DNA from: Odiellus spinosus
Lineage: Eukaryota; Arthropoda; Arachnida; Opiliones; Phalangiidae
NCBI GenBank assembly: GCA_963920705.1
Contig: OY987233.1
Location: forward strand, 14,061,459 to 14,125,458
Length of the DNA stretch: 64,000 nucleotides
Direction of reading: 5' to 3'
Position 1 is the first letter of the stretch; each line of letters begins with the position of its first letter. The position numbers were made by a program, and so were the translations under genes. Below, piece by piece: positions 11,972 to 22,080 of this stretch. Under the pieces are notes generated by a model, which was given only the letters and a program-made list of their open reading frames with translations, made no database searches and had not been told where the DNA came from.

Positions 11972-12477
11972 GGTGTTTGCATCATCCACGTCACCTCTTG
12001 TTACTGATATTATCGTTATATAATTTAATTTCAAAAAGTATTTTTTTATGTATTTGAAATCTTATTTAGAAAGGTTTTTTATTGTTTAGGTCTACAGTAC
12101 AATATGTTCAATTCAGAAAATATTTCTCGGAGCGCTTCAGTATCACGTTGAAACTGGATGCCATCCGAGACAATACTGTGTTCAAAGCTTAAGAGTTCAA
12201 GAAAAATCTTGCAATTTTATGCTGGTAAAGGAAAGAGCTCTAAACCTTTCAAGTATTAAATTTCAACGGTTCTTTTTTTACTATAAGCAAGGGTGTTTTC
12301 TGGTATATATTGCTATTGGGATCATGTATGGGTTGTATATGGGTAGCTTCTCCCGAAATCTCGTTACACGGACCATCAAGTAATAAACGTTTAAAAATAG
12401 AGCTACCAATTACAAAAGGATTCCACTGTCTGACTGTAACTTGACTTATATTGTCTTCGCTTTAGAAATTCTTTTAA
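11972..12477. other. Unique DNA, nothing recognised
   Basis: No coding frame of note. An isolated TTAAAGGGAGGGTGAAG end begins at 12474. It might pair with the inverted end at 15118-15125 (TATCCCTTTAA), but the two termini match over only a few bases. Confidence 0.4.
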
Positions 12478-12595
12478 AGGGAGGGTGAAGAGAGAAAATG
12501 AGAATTTTATCGATTCTATTAAAAATAATCGCGCGTGGGTTAGATCATTCTGGAAACGAAAACGGATCAGATTCAGATTTTAAGCATTGAATTAA

Positions 12596-12812
12596 AAGGA
12601 GAACATCCAACCAGTCAAAAGACTCCCTGTACCATTGGCCAGAAGTAATATATCCGCGACACGCGCTGTTGTATGCACGCGATTGTGTGAACAGGAAAAT
12701 AATCTCCAATGAGATTTATCGCGATTCAATGAGTGAATGCCGCAGCACGTGTCACCGGGGTTTTTTAAGCCAAAGGTACATGGCGTCTTTTGATTGGTCG
12801 GAGGTTCTCCTT
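12596..12812. mobile_element. Short inverted-repeat element flanked by TTAA
   Basis: Terminal inverted repeats of about 45 bp: left AAGGAGAACATCCAACCAGT, right (reverse complement) AAGGAGAACCTCCGACCAAT, continuing inward with CAAAAGACNCC and TGTACC. TTAA occurs at 12592-12595 and 12813-12816. Overlapping 79- and 76-aa frames on opposite strands are a by-product of the palindrome, not genes. Confidence 0.8.
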
Positions 12813-12816
12813 TTAA

Positions 12817-13029
12817 CTTATTGCCTAACATCAGGTTTCCGATTTTTGTACAATTTAGAGAAACTTTCCGAAGGTTTTACTACGCAAATTTATATTTAAT
12901 TATCGTTATTTTAAATACGTATCATTAGTGAGAAAATAAATTGGATTTGAAAGGATAAGAAGGAATAAAAAATATCAGAACAAGCCCTAGTTTTCTGTAA
13001 CTATAAGCTCCCATATTTCATCTTAATAC
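12817..13029. other. AT-rich spacer
   Basis: No feature recognised. Confidence 0.4.
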
Positions 13030-13430
13030 AATTTAATTCGCTCGTGTTGTAAACTTAAATTGAAAATCGCGAGACTCAGTTATTCTGTAAGTTTTCAGCG
13101 CGTGCTCACTTTCATCAATTTTAGTAAAATATGGACAAATAAGGTAGAAATTAAGTCGCGAGATTCAAAATCAGTTTAATTTCCCCTCGTGCGAAGATAA
13201 GTTCCATTTCTTATCTCTTTAGTTTCATTGGGATAAAGAGAGAGAATAACTTTGCGCGTGATGTAAACTGAAATTGATTCTCGAAGATATAGCAGACTGG
13301 AGCGCGCGCGAAATCACGAGATTCTATTAAAATCATTTTAAATTCCACCGCGCGCGAATCTAAGCTTCATATTTCAATAATACGGTTGTTATAAAGATAT
13401 AATGGGAGTCTAGCTTCGATGGCGCTGTCA
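13030..13430 (+). repeat. Family C units, diverged
   Basis: Contains repeated words typical of family C: TTGTAAACTTAAATTG, CAGCGCGTGCTCAC, CGCGAGATTCAAAATCAGTTT, CTCGTGCGAAGATAAG, GATTCTATTAAAATCA and CCGCGCGCGAATCTAAG. About two and a half diverged units. Boundaries approximate. Confidence 0.5.
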
Positions 13431-14649
13431 AATCAGGATGAAATATTATAAAAACTCAATGGGGGTTGGCGTTTATGGGAAAACTAAATGTTGAATTTTG
13501 ACGTTTAAAAGTAGGTGTTAACTGAGGTGTCATATTGCCCGTTCTGTGGCGTTTAGATGAGATTTTGATTGACGTTTAACTATAGGAGCTTTTAACTTTC
13601 GAGGCTTTTTTTGGAGTTTAATTAACGCGGCACCCTATTGGTTGGAACGTGGAACGCGCATGGGTGGGTGCCAATGTGCCCTTCGCTTTAACGTCAACAT
13701 CTAAATAAAAAATAATATATATAACCCTAACACCCCACTTTCAAATCATCGTCATCATCAACATCATCAGAAACAGGATGTTTAAGTCAGATATTCAGTT
13801 TAAAATAAAACGACCAAAAATTTGCATAATTTGATTCTAAACTAAAACGTAAGGTGTATATAAAATATTAATATTTAAATTATAATAAAATTAATTTATT
13901 TGTGAAATATAAAATAATTAATAAATATATAATAATTAATAAATACGTAAAATAGTAAATTAATATAAAAATGTAATAATATTAATAGAAAAATATTACA
14001 TTAGTCACCTGTTAAGATGACTGGCACCATCAAGTAATGTCACGTAAGAAAGGAGAAATAAAACATTCATTTTATCAGGGAAAATGCTGAAAGATGGTCA
14101 AGAAAAACCCGCAAAAGTCAGGGAATTGGTAATACTGAATCTTGTACGTAGCCATTCTGACCAGAGACCTTTGAAAAAATGGCTGATACGAAAAGGTTTC
14201 TACCCTTACGGGATGGTCTATTAAAATATCATGATTTCATATTTTTTGGGGGGAATAAACCCGTGGATGTTGGGCCGTGAATTTAGTAAATGGCGGGGGA
14301 TGGGGTGGGGGTCTTGATAAACATGAAGTGGCGCTCGGCGTATAATTAGAATGTAATCTTAGAGTGGCTTGGGCGGACTTAAAATATTTCTATTAAGTTA
14401 TAAATGGTGTAGCAGATAACGCGGCATTGCGGCCCGCTAAAACGTGCGCTAAGGGCGGGACACACGCTTGGAAGAAAAAAAATATATCTCCCCACTTCCC
14501 GCCAAAAGAAAGATTTCCCGCCAAATAAAAAAAAAAATTAAACTACATAATAAAGTCAAAGCTTTAGGATTTATGGCGTAATCTCGTGTTTTAGACGCGA
14601 GGTTTTTGTTTAACGGATTAAATGTAATATGAAGAAATGTATACCTCAT
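13431..14649. other. Unique and AT-rich DNA with a weak promoter-like cluster
   Basis: At 13630-13770 there is an inverted CCAAT box (CTATTGGTTGG), then about 80 bp later ATAATATATATAACCC, then a CAT-rich stretch (ATCGTCATCATCAACATCAT). 13800-13990 is almost pure A/T. No open frame follows, so this is only a candidate. Confidence 0.3.
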
Positions 14650-15060
14650 TATACCGCGCGTCTCATTCACTCTACCTTTAAACTCTTTTAAATCTAAAAC
14701 AGATAACAAAAACTAAGCGCGCGCGAATTTTATATAAAAATCAGTCTCGCGCTTTAGTTACGTTTTTAATAATATTGTATACAAGCAATAGAAAGGTATT
14801 CAGATATCAATAGGAATCCACCCCGCAACTCATTCACCCTGCCTTTAAACTCTATTGTATCTAAAACAGATAAAATTAAGCGCGCGAATTTTATATTAAA
14901 ATCAAGTCTCGCGCTTTAGTTATGTTTCGTTAATAAATTTTTATACAAGCAATAGAAACATATACAGATAGCAATAAGATTCCACCCCGCAACTTAATCA
15001 CTCTGTCTTCAAACTCTATTGTATCTAAAACAGTTACAGATCATAAACCTGGCCGATATT
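14650..15060 (+). repeat. Tandem repeat, about 166-bp units
   Basis: About 2.4 units. Recurring landmarks are CTTTAAACTCTATTGTATC, TCTAAAACAGATAA, AAGCGCGCGAATTTTATAT, TCTCGCGCTTTAGTTA and ACAAGCAATAGAAA. The CTTTAAACTC word occurs near 14679 and 14845 and as CTTCAAACTC near 15009. The CGCG words relate it loosely to family C. Confidence 0.8.
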
Positions 15061-15394
15061 TCGCGCTTTAAATTTTATTCTAGAAACATTTTGATCGCGT
15101 ATGATGCGTGTTATTATCCCTTTAAATCTTACGATGATTAATTTTAAAAATAACAATTTCAACGTCGCATTTATTATAAATGACTCGATCAGATCAGAAG
15201 TTGAACCATTAGAAAACCGTTAAGCCTATCGTATTTGGCGATTTTTATCAGCGGCCGAAACGAATCCCGACAAATCTATAATCATTATAAAAAAAACTTT
15301 TTAAAAATGTATTTTTCAAAAATATACTTCGATTTGAAATTATTTTCAAAATATATACTAGATAGATATAAAGATATTCTCGATCAATCGAACT
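15061..15394. other. AT-rich DNA with one inverted T2-like end
   Basis: GTGTTATTATCCCTTTAA ends at 15125 and resembles the right end of a TTAA-flanked element, without a convincing left partner. The 104-aa frame at 15235-15549 has AT-driven composition and runs into the next element, so I do not call it a gene. Confidence 0.4.
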
Positions 15395-15398
15395 TTAA

Positions 15399-15840
15399 AG
15401 GGAAGATGAAATTCTATTATAATAAATTTAACCATATCAAGAATACATTTAATTTAATTCTGAGGACTTTAGAAAATATTTTGGCAGCCGATTATGATTC
15501 GTTATTTGCGTCATTTCTAGTGGGAACCAATGATCATGCGGTTGTTTAGATGCTTATTTAGCTTAGCAGCTTATATTCCCTCTAACAAATAAATTTTAAA
15601 GATAAGGCTATTATATTAATATTTTTAATCCCTCATTTTGATTGGTTGTTGATTTTCAACATGTATATTAAATATTAAAACTTTAATATTCAAAATACTT
15701 AACGAAGTACTCGCGTAATATTTTATCTAAATTAGATTTTTTTAAGTTCAAATAATTTAAACACTTCAGAAATTTGATTAATTGGTTTAAATTTGGATAC
15801 TAGTTAAACTTAGACAATAATTTACCATGTCATCTACCCT
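15399..15840. mobile_element. TTAA-flanked MITE (T2-like), 442 bp
   Basis: Left end AGGGAAGATGAAATTC; right end, read inward, AGGGTAGATGACATGG, a good terminal inverted match. TTAA precedes the left end (15395-15398); the right flank is TTCA, one change from TTAA. The interior is AT-rich and non-coding. Confidence 0.6.
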
Positions 15841-16560
15841 TTCAAATAGAATACTTGAAAAGTACTCGTGTTTTAGTCCAAGAATTTGGTAAAAAAGATA
15901 TCGAAAATTCCTGTTTTTCTTCTTCAAATCTTCAATTTATTTTTTGGATTTTTTTTTTTTTTTTTTTTTTTTCTTGAAAAAATGGTTTGTTTGAGTTTAA
16001 AGTTTTAACTTTTTATCTATGAGGATTTAACATTACGTATCAATCCGCCCTGGTTTAAGTTACATTATAAGGTTACTCCAAAACAAAGCCGTTTGTTTTT
16101 TATATAGTTACTTCTGCACCCATTTTTTTAATGGCCCATGCAGCTTCCAGAAAAAAAACCTAGTTTTGTGAAAAAAATCAAACAAAAAAAGTAATGGCTT
16201 TTCTATAGATAAAATAATACTTAAAATGATAACCTTAACAGTGTTTTTTCTAACCTCAACTTCACCTACTTAAAATGCATTTTGTTCAGCATCAATTTTC
16301 AAAACCTAATCAGTTGCAGACTTAGAATGGGATTAGGGATTGTATTGAACTATGTAGGTTGATTTTTTTTAAGGCCTTTGTGGGTTTTTTATTGTTTTAA
16401 AGTAAGGCTTTCACCATTTTTAGTTTTATCATAATATTAAACCGACATATTTTATGCCTCTGTCGGTTGACGCCTTCTTGAAAAAAATTAAAATACATTT
16501 TTTAGGTAATTTTAAATTTGGGGGGAGGGGGTTTAAAGGTTTTTAGAAATTCAAAGATTT
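15841..16560. other. AT-rich DNA with family F and family A fragments
   Basis: A T-rich tract lies at 15947-15972. A family F box on the minus strand at 16026-16050 reads, inverted, GGCGGATTGATACGTAATG. A family A fragment at 16404-16480 has GGCTTTCACCATTTTTAG and TATCATAATATTAAACCGAC. A run of G near 16520-16530 is unremarkable. Confidence 0.5.
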
Positions 16561-16561
16561 T

Positions 16562-16709
16562 AAAGGCCTAGGATTACTTCTGCCTGTCACCCTGGAAATA
16601 AACTCGCCCTCCAGGCTTTCTCTTGCCTTGCTACCCAAGGGGAAGCTCAGAAGGTGAGCCCACTTCCAGTGAAACAGGCAGGTCACTGGCAGAAAATCCT
16701 TGGGCTTTA
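16562..16709. mobile_element. Family D short element, copy 1 (148 bp)
   Basis: Shares at least 80 percent of positions by eye with 20992-21136: CCTAGGATTACTTCTG, CTTTCTCTTGCCTTGCTACC, GAAGCTCAGAAGGTGAGCCC, ACTTCCAGTGAAA. Ends are inverted (AAAGGCCTAGGAT and ATCCTTGGGCTTT). GC-richer than its surroundings. A MITE-like element of unknown superfamily. Confidence 0.75.
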
Positions 16710-17590
16710 AGTTTTTATTTTATTTTATTATTTTTTTTTTTTTTTTTCGGGAGAGGTTTGGAAATTTTAAAGCAATATTTAAGAGATTTGAAGATTGGGT
16801 TGAAGTTAGAGAGTTCAAGTTATTTTTGGACTTTTTTTCATATTTTAAATCTTTTTTTGGGAGTTTAAAATTTTGATTTTGAGATATTTAAAGATTTAAA
16901 TAGTTTTTAAGAGAATTTCTAAGGTTTTAAAAGATTTTCGCTAGAGATGTTAAAAGTTGCACGTTAAGTTTCCATACCCTAAACAAATTCCAATAATTTT
17001 GACAATTTAAGGCTTTTTTGGGAGTCTATAATTACTACATAAAATAATTTTTTCAAGAGGTATTGACGCTACATTTAACCTTTCACCTTTATTTATTTAA
17101 AAAATTCCATTAACAAACATCTAAAGTCAACTTGTAGTTGATATAACCGCCCAAATAATTTTCTTAACAATATTAAACAAATACAAAAAGGTATGGAAGC
17201 CATAAACCGTGACATAAAAACACAGGCATGCGCATTACAAGAATATTTGAACAAAAGAAAATAATAATTAATCACCGAAAAAAATCATTTCTTTATAACA
17301 ATAATAATGGCATGAACTTACAAACATTGACCAATGCCAATATGTAAATAATAGTTGTATAGTAATTTCAAATGGACCAATAGGAAAAGGGGATTCTTCG
17401 CTCTTAGCCAATGATGATTAGACTTTAGAGGTCACGTGGAGAGGGTTTTGTATGAAATAAAAGCTCGTGTTTCGCCTCTAGTACCGTCACGCGCGATCGA
17501 CTAAGCGTGTTAAATGATTTAAACTTCATTACCATGACAACGTTATTCGCGCGCGCCAATGAAAAAATAAAATATTGTTATTATAGTGTT
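16710..17590. other. AT-rich DNA with clustered CCAAT words
   Basis: Mostly low-complexity T-rich sequence to 17090. Between 17320 and 17445 there are four CCAAT words and one E-box (CACGTG), promoter-like but with no downstream frame. CGCG words at 17490-17560 hint at family C. Confidence 0.3.
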
Positions 17591-17695
17591 CAATTTGAGT
17601 TGACACCGTATTTTTCTTCTCTGTTAGGTTTAACATTATGTATCAATACGCCTTAGCTTTGAAATATTACGTCAACTCCCTTTGAATAGAATTAT
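17591..17695 (-). mobile_element. Family F mini-element, about 100 bp
   Basis: Ends GAGTTGACACCG and ACGTCAACTCCCTTTGA are inverted copies. The interior carries the family F box on the minus strand (17628-17652). A sister element with the same ends and box is at 34075-34165. Confidence 0.55.
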
Positions 17696-17861
17696 AATCG
17701 AAATTCCAACCGTAGTTGACAGTACCCAGGAATCGCGTGAAGCTAGTCTACATAATATCATTTTGAATATCATTGCGTGTTGCTAATTCAAGGTGGAAAT
17801 ACATCATAAAGGTGTACTATTATTGTATGCGCGTGCAGACGATAAAATTAAAAATATTTAA

Positions 17862-18449
17862 AGGGAAAATGACACACTTATTTGGTCTAAAATTAAAAAT
17901 ATTTCGAAATTTTTTTAAAATAATTTAATCTTCGTCTCTTACGGGTTTTAGTTTAATTTTCCTTCGTACTTCGGCAGGTTTTTCTAGTTTCAATTCTACA
18001 AAAGGTTTTAAAAATTGTTTTAATTTAAAAATTATCAAAATTTTATTTGACATTAACTGAATTTAGATAAAAAGATTAGTACTTCAAAGTACCCGTTCAA
18101 AAGTGTTTTAATATTTTATTTTATTTATTCAAAAATTTGAGTTAACTTTAAAAAGAAATCGTATTGAATTTAATTTCATTTTAAATTAACTTATTTTAAA
18201 AATATCACGGTGAAAATTTTAATTAAAATCATATTATTTCAAAAGTTTTTTAAAATTGTGCTTTAGATAATTTTTCAATCATTATATTTTGGCCAAAACT
18301 AAGCCTTAACTCTATATTGGTTTTGACTAAAAGCAGATTATTCGCTAAAAAAGTCTTGATTTACACCTAACCGAAATTTGAATTACTTCAGAGAATATTG
18401 AATTATATTTAAAATTTTCTTTTTTTTTTCGATTCGTGTCATACTCCCT
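17862..18449. mobile_element. TTAA-flanked MITE (T2-like), 588 bp
   Basis: Left end AGGGAAAATGACACAC, right end GTGTCATACTCCCT: 13-15 bp inverted repeats with TTAA outside both (17858-17861, 18450-18453). The flank symmetry extends to AATATTTAA. The interior is AT-rich with no coding frame. Non-autonomous. Confidence 0.75.
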
Positions 18450-18453
18450 TTAA

Positions 18454-18950
18454 ATATTCGTTTCCAATATGACGTTACCATTACGTAATGAGCGTTAGAT
18501 TAAGGCGAGACCGCCGAGCATCTGTTTGTATCGGCTTCGCTTTGAACTTGACTTGTTACTTTAATTTTTAACCAATGAAGTGGGGGGTAGTAACCTTTTG
18601 TTCGAACTTGCGAGGAGATTTTGCTGGGTATAAAATATTAATGATTTGGGTTGGTATGCTAGCCACGCCCCCTCTCTTTGCCAACAGGTTTCTCCTTCGC
18701 CCAACTATTAACCGAGTCCTTGAAAGCGCCCGCCACCGTATAAAATAGTTACCGGGTAATTTGAATAATTTTAATAATTTTTTATCAGAAATGTGTGGGA
18801 AAGTTTTAAGGAAAAATTAATTTTAATTTAAATTAAAATAATAGACATTAAATCAAGAAAGTTTTATTAGATGGAGACCGTGTACGTGTACCTGGAGCTA
18901 TGGAATTGTATAAGGTAGATAGCTTCACGGATACGTACGCGTTTGTAATA
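18454..18950. other. Unique DNA, nothing recognised
   Basis: A moderately GC-rich patch at 18480-18750 has no gene-like frame. Confidence 0.4.
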
Positions 18951-19595
18951 TTTATTGCCCAATAATATTTAAGCGATTTTAATGTCCAATAATATATATT
19001 TATGCAATTTTAATGCCCGATAATATATATTTATGTACTTTTAATGCCCGATAATATATATTTATGTAATTTTAATGCCCGATAATATATATTTATGTAA
19101 TTTTAATGCCCGATAATATATATTTATGCAATTTTAATGCCCGATAATATATTTATGCAATTTTAATGCCCGATAATATATATTTATGCAATTTTAATGC
19201 CCGATAATATATATTTATGCAATTTTAATGCCCGATAATATATATTTATGCAATTTTAATGCCCGATAATATATATTTATGCAATTTTAATGCCCGATAA
19301 TATGTATTTATGCAATTTTAATGCCCGATAATATATATTTATGCAATTTTAATGCCCGATAATATATTTATGCAATTTTAATGCCCGATAATATATATTT
19401 ATACAATTTTAATGTCCGATAATATATATTTATGCAATTTTAATGCCCGATAATATATATTTCTGCAATTTTAATGTCCGATAATATATATTTATGCAAT
19501 TTTAATGCCCGATAATATATATTTATGCAGTTTTAATGCCGAATTATATATATTTATGCATTTTTTTATTGCCCAAAAATATTTATTCATGCAGT
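18951..19595 (+). repeat. Minisatellite, 31-bp units
   Basis: About 20 units built on GCAATTTTAATGCCCGATAA and TATATATTTAT. Two units lack one TA dinucleotide and a few differ by single bases; decay is strongest at both edges. Confidence 0.93.
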
Positions 19596-20117
19596 TTTAT
19601 TGTTAAATTCATTACGATATTAAAATAAATGAAATTAGGGTACAAACCATGATAAATATAAGAAATAATATGTTAATGTATTAAATTTTGAAGTTAAAAT
19701 TATTATTAATTTCAGTAAATAAGTTCTTTAATTTGTTCACTCATAAACTTTAAATTATACCCTAATTAAAGTCACAAGAAAAATATAAGTTTCTTGATAC
19801 GATATTATTGAAATTAGTCGCAATCGATCTCAATTTCGTCTCCGAGTCATATTTGAGGGTAGAACCGAGAAAATAATCTAGAATTAAGTTAATTAATGAC
19901 CGTACGTTAAGCCACCACTTAAATAAAATACTATTCATATACTTTTCAAGACCAGTTTGCAATATAGCCGAAACTATAAAATTAATTTCGTATATCAATT
20001 ATAAATTGACACAAATTGGTGACGCCAAAAAAATTCCTAACCCACCTATTATTAGCCCGGTATCAATTTATCAACAAAAAAATAAAAATATATATTGACC
20101 ACCAAGGGTGGCCCTAT
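19596..20117. other. AT-rich DNA, nothing recognised
   Basis: The 78-aa minus-strand frame at 19762-19998 has no recognisable motif. TTAAAGGGAAGATGAAATTA begins at 20118, an unpaired T2-like end. Confidence 0.4.
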
Positions 20118-20184
20118 TTAAAGGGAAGATGAAATTAATCTCTAATTTAAAATTATTTTAAATGTTATTATTTATTTTATGATT

Positions 20185-20640
20185 AAAGGAGGCTGTACGG
20201 ATTTTCATGAATTAAAATGGAAATTAAGTAGCATTTTCGGAAAGATCGTTAAAAAACGATTCAGAATAAATATACATATGTTATAGAAAAAATTACCGCG
20301 ACAGTAAAAATACATATTTTAAAATTGCCATTTTCGAAAGTTAAAATAAAATCTCCCCGCAATATTACGTCACCACTATGGTCGCGTTATTTCGCTATTG
20401 TAGAGCCTTATGTAGATTCTCGCGCGTTCTGGCCCCAGTTATAAGATCGCTTTCGCGCTGTCTTTTTCGTGAAAGTACTTAATCCAAATCAAGTCCGTCC
20501 TTTCGTACGAAAATATCTTTAATTACGTTCCAGAAATAAACTACGCCATATATTCTTAAGAATGCGTCAACCCAGAGGTTTCAAATAATGAATATGTCGT
20601 TTTAATTTTACTATAAAACTACATATAATCCATATAGATT
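20185..20640 (-). repeat. Family A interspersed element, copy 2
   Basis: An inverted copy of the elements at 135-607 and 34303-34738. It begins GGAGGCTGTACGGATTTTCA, has the hairpin GATCGTTAAAAAACGATTC at 20244-20262, and includes TATTACGTCACCACTATGG, CTATTGTAGAGCC, CTCGCGCGTTCTGG and TTAATTACGTTCCAG. It is the most complete hairpin-end copy. Non-coding. Confidence 0.8.
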
Positions 20641-20813
20641 CAGAAAAGGGCAATCTTCAATCTTCTAGCGCACCATGGGTAAAAACAGGTTTAAATTTTA
20701 ATATTCATGTTTCAAAGTTAGTCTAAAAACTTCTTATATATAATACACTGATTTTAAACGTTGTTTACTACTCCTTCATAAGGTTGTCTATTTTTTGGGA
20801 CTAAAGTGATCAA

Positions 20814-21264
20814 AGGGATAGTGAAACGTCAGATTTAAAACACAAAAATTTAAATAATTCTTTTTTCGTGATTCAATGAACTGTTTGGCATGATTTGTCA
20901 TGATTAAGTTAACTTCTTTATAATCATTTACTCTTTTTTTAACATATCTATATCTTGAATGAGATTTTGAACAAGGTTTATAAAATTTATATCAAAGCCT
21001 AGGATTACTTCTGTCTGCCACCCTGGAAACAAACTCACCCTCCATGCTTTCTCTTGCCTTGCTACCCAATAGGAAGCTCAGAAGGTGAGCCCACTTCCAG
21101 TGAAAAAGGCAGAAGAAATCCTAGGCCTTTGATACAAAATATTTAAAATGAAATGTTTGGTTTTATCATTGTATAACTATATATATTTCGAAAGGGACCT
21201 CTAAACAGCTTCGACACTGAAAGAGGCCTATTAAAAATAATCTCACCAACGTTTCATTATCCCT
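20814..21264. mobile_element. TTAA-flanked MITE (T2-like), 451 bp, with a nested element
   Basis: Left end AGGGATAGTGAAACGTC, right end ACGTTTCATTATCCCT: about 15 bp inverted repeats. Right flank TTAA (21265-21268); left flank TCAA, one change away. A family D element lies inside at 20992-21136, so this MITE is probably the older insertion. Confidence 0.7.
20992..21136. mobile_element. Family D short element, copy 2
   Basis: Ends ATCAAAGCCTAGGATTACTT and AAATCCTAGGCCTTTGAT are inverted repeats of about 18 bp. The interior matches 16562-16709. It is nested in the MITE at 20814-21264. Confidence 0.8.
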
Positions 21265-21268
21265 TTAA

Positions 21269-21685
21269 ATTGTTAAAGTCGTGGTGCGTCATTAAGCGAT
21301 CAGTACACGTTATCCGTCTATGGAAAAAGATGTATTTTGATTTTTAGGAGCGAAAAAAGGGCGGGAAAAAAGTTAGGAAGGCGGGATGAAGAAAGCGCGG
21401 GAACCCTCTCAATAGCGCGCGACCACACAGGTTGTTTCACGCGCTCACCACCATCCCCCTCTATCCCCCTCAACACTAACACCAATATCAGCTTAAGGTT
21501 GGAACACACACAAACCTATACTCTACCTTCCATCTCTATTTGTAATAGTATGGTGAAATATAAGGTAGATTAGCATCACGCGCGCTATTATCTTTGAGTG
21601 AAACACCTGTACAGGCTGTGATAGCTCCCACGTGATTTTTTTTTATTTCTCTCGCGCCAAAAGCTCGTGCCATCTTTTTATAAAA
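21269..21685. other. Unique DNA with overlapping non-credible frames
   Basis: Frames at 21318-21509 (minus) and 21337-21573 (plus) cover the same bases and show no domain. The CCCCCTCTATCCCCCTC stretch is simple sequence. Confidence 0.4.
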
Positions 21686-22080
21686 TCAAAAACAGCGCGT
21701 GAAGCATTCTATTTTTTATTACTATTTTAATTGGTAGCGCGTGCGAAGCTAGGCACCTTTTATTTTTAACTTAAGAAATGATAGAGATAATATAAGAATA
21801 GCTTTGTACCCGCTGTCATTTCGAGATGGAATTTAATTAGTGTACAATTTTAATATACAGCGCGTGCGAAGCTAAGCACCTTTTATTTTTAAATTAAGAA
21901 ATAATAGAAATAATATAAGAATAGCTTGGTACCCGCTGTCATTTCGATGTGGAATTTAATTAATTGATCAATTTTAATTGGCAGCGCGTGGGAATCTAGA
22001 CACCTTTTATTTTTAATGTAAGAAATGATAGAGATAATATAAGATTAGCTTTGTACTCGCTGTCAATTCGAGGTGGACTT
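21686..22080 (+). repeat. Family C tandem units, about 124 bp
   Basis: About three clear units. The word CAGCGCGTGCGAAGCTA or a close variant occurs at 21735, 21858 and 21982, each followed by CACCTTTTATTTTTAA, GATAGAGATAATATAAGA and TAGCTTTGTACCCGCTGTCA. This is the best preserved family C array here and defines the unit. Confidence 0.88.

Noticed and set aside
12592..12899. 79-aa and 76-aa frames on opposite strands
   Set aside because: They lie within a palindromic element; symmetry makes both strands open.
12478..15121. A 2.6-kb TTAA-flanked element
   Set aside because: The two termini agree over only about five to eight bases and the span includes several other elements, so I treat them as separate unpaired ends.
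15235..15549. 104-aa plus frame
   Set aside because: Starts from a non-ATG codon, AT-driven composition, and crosses the left end of a MITE at 15399.
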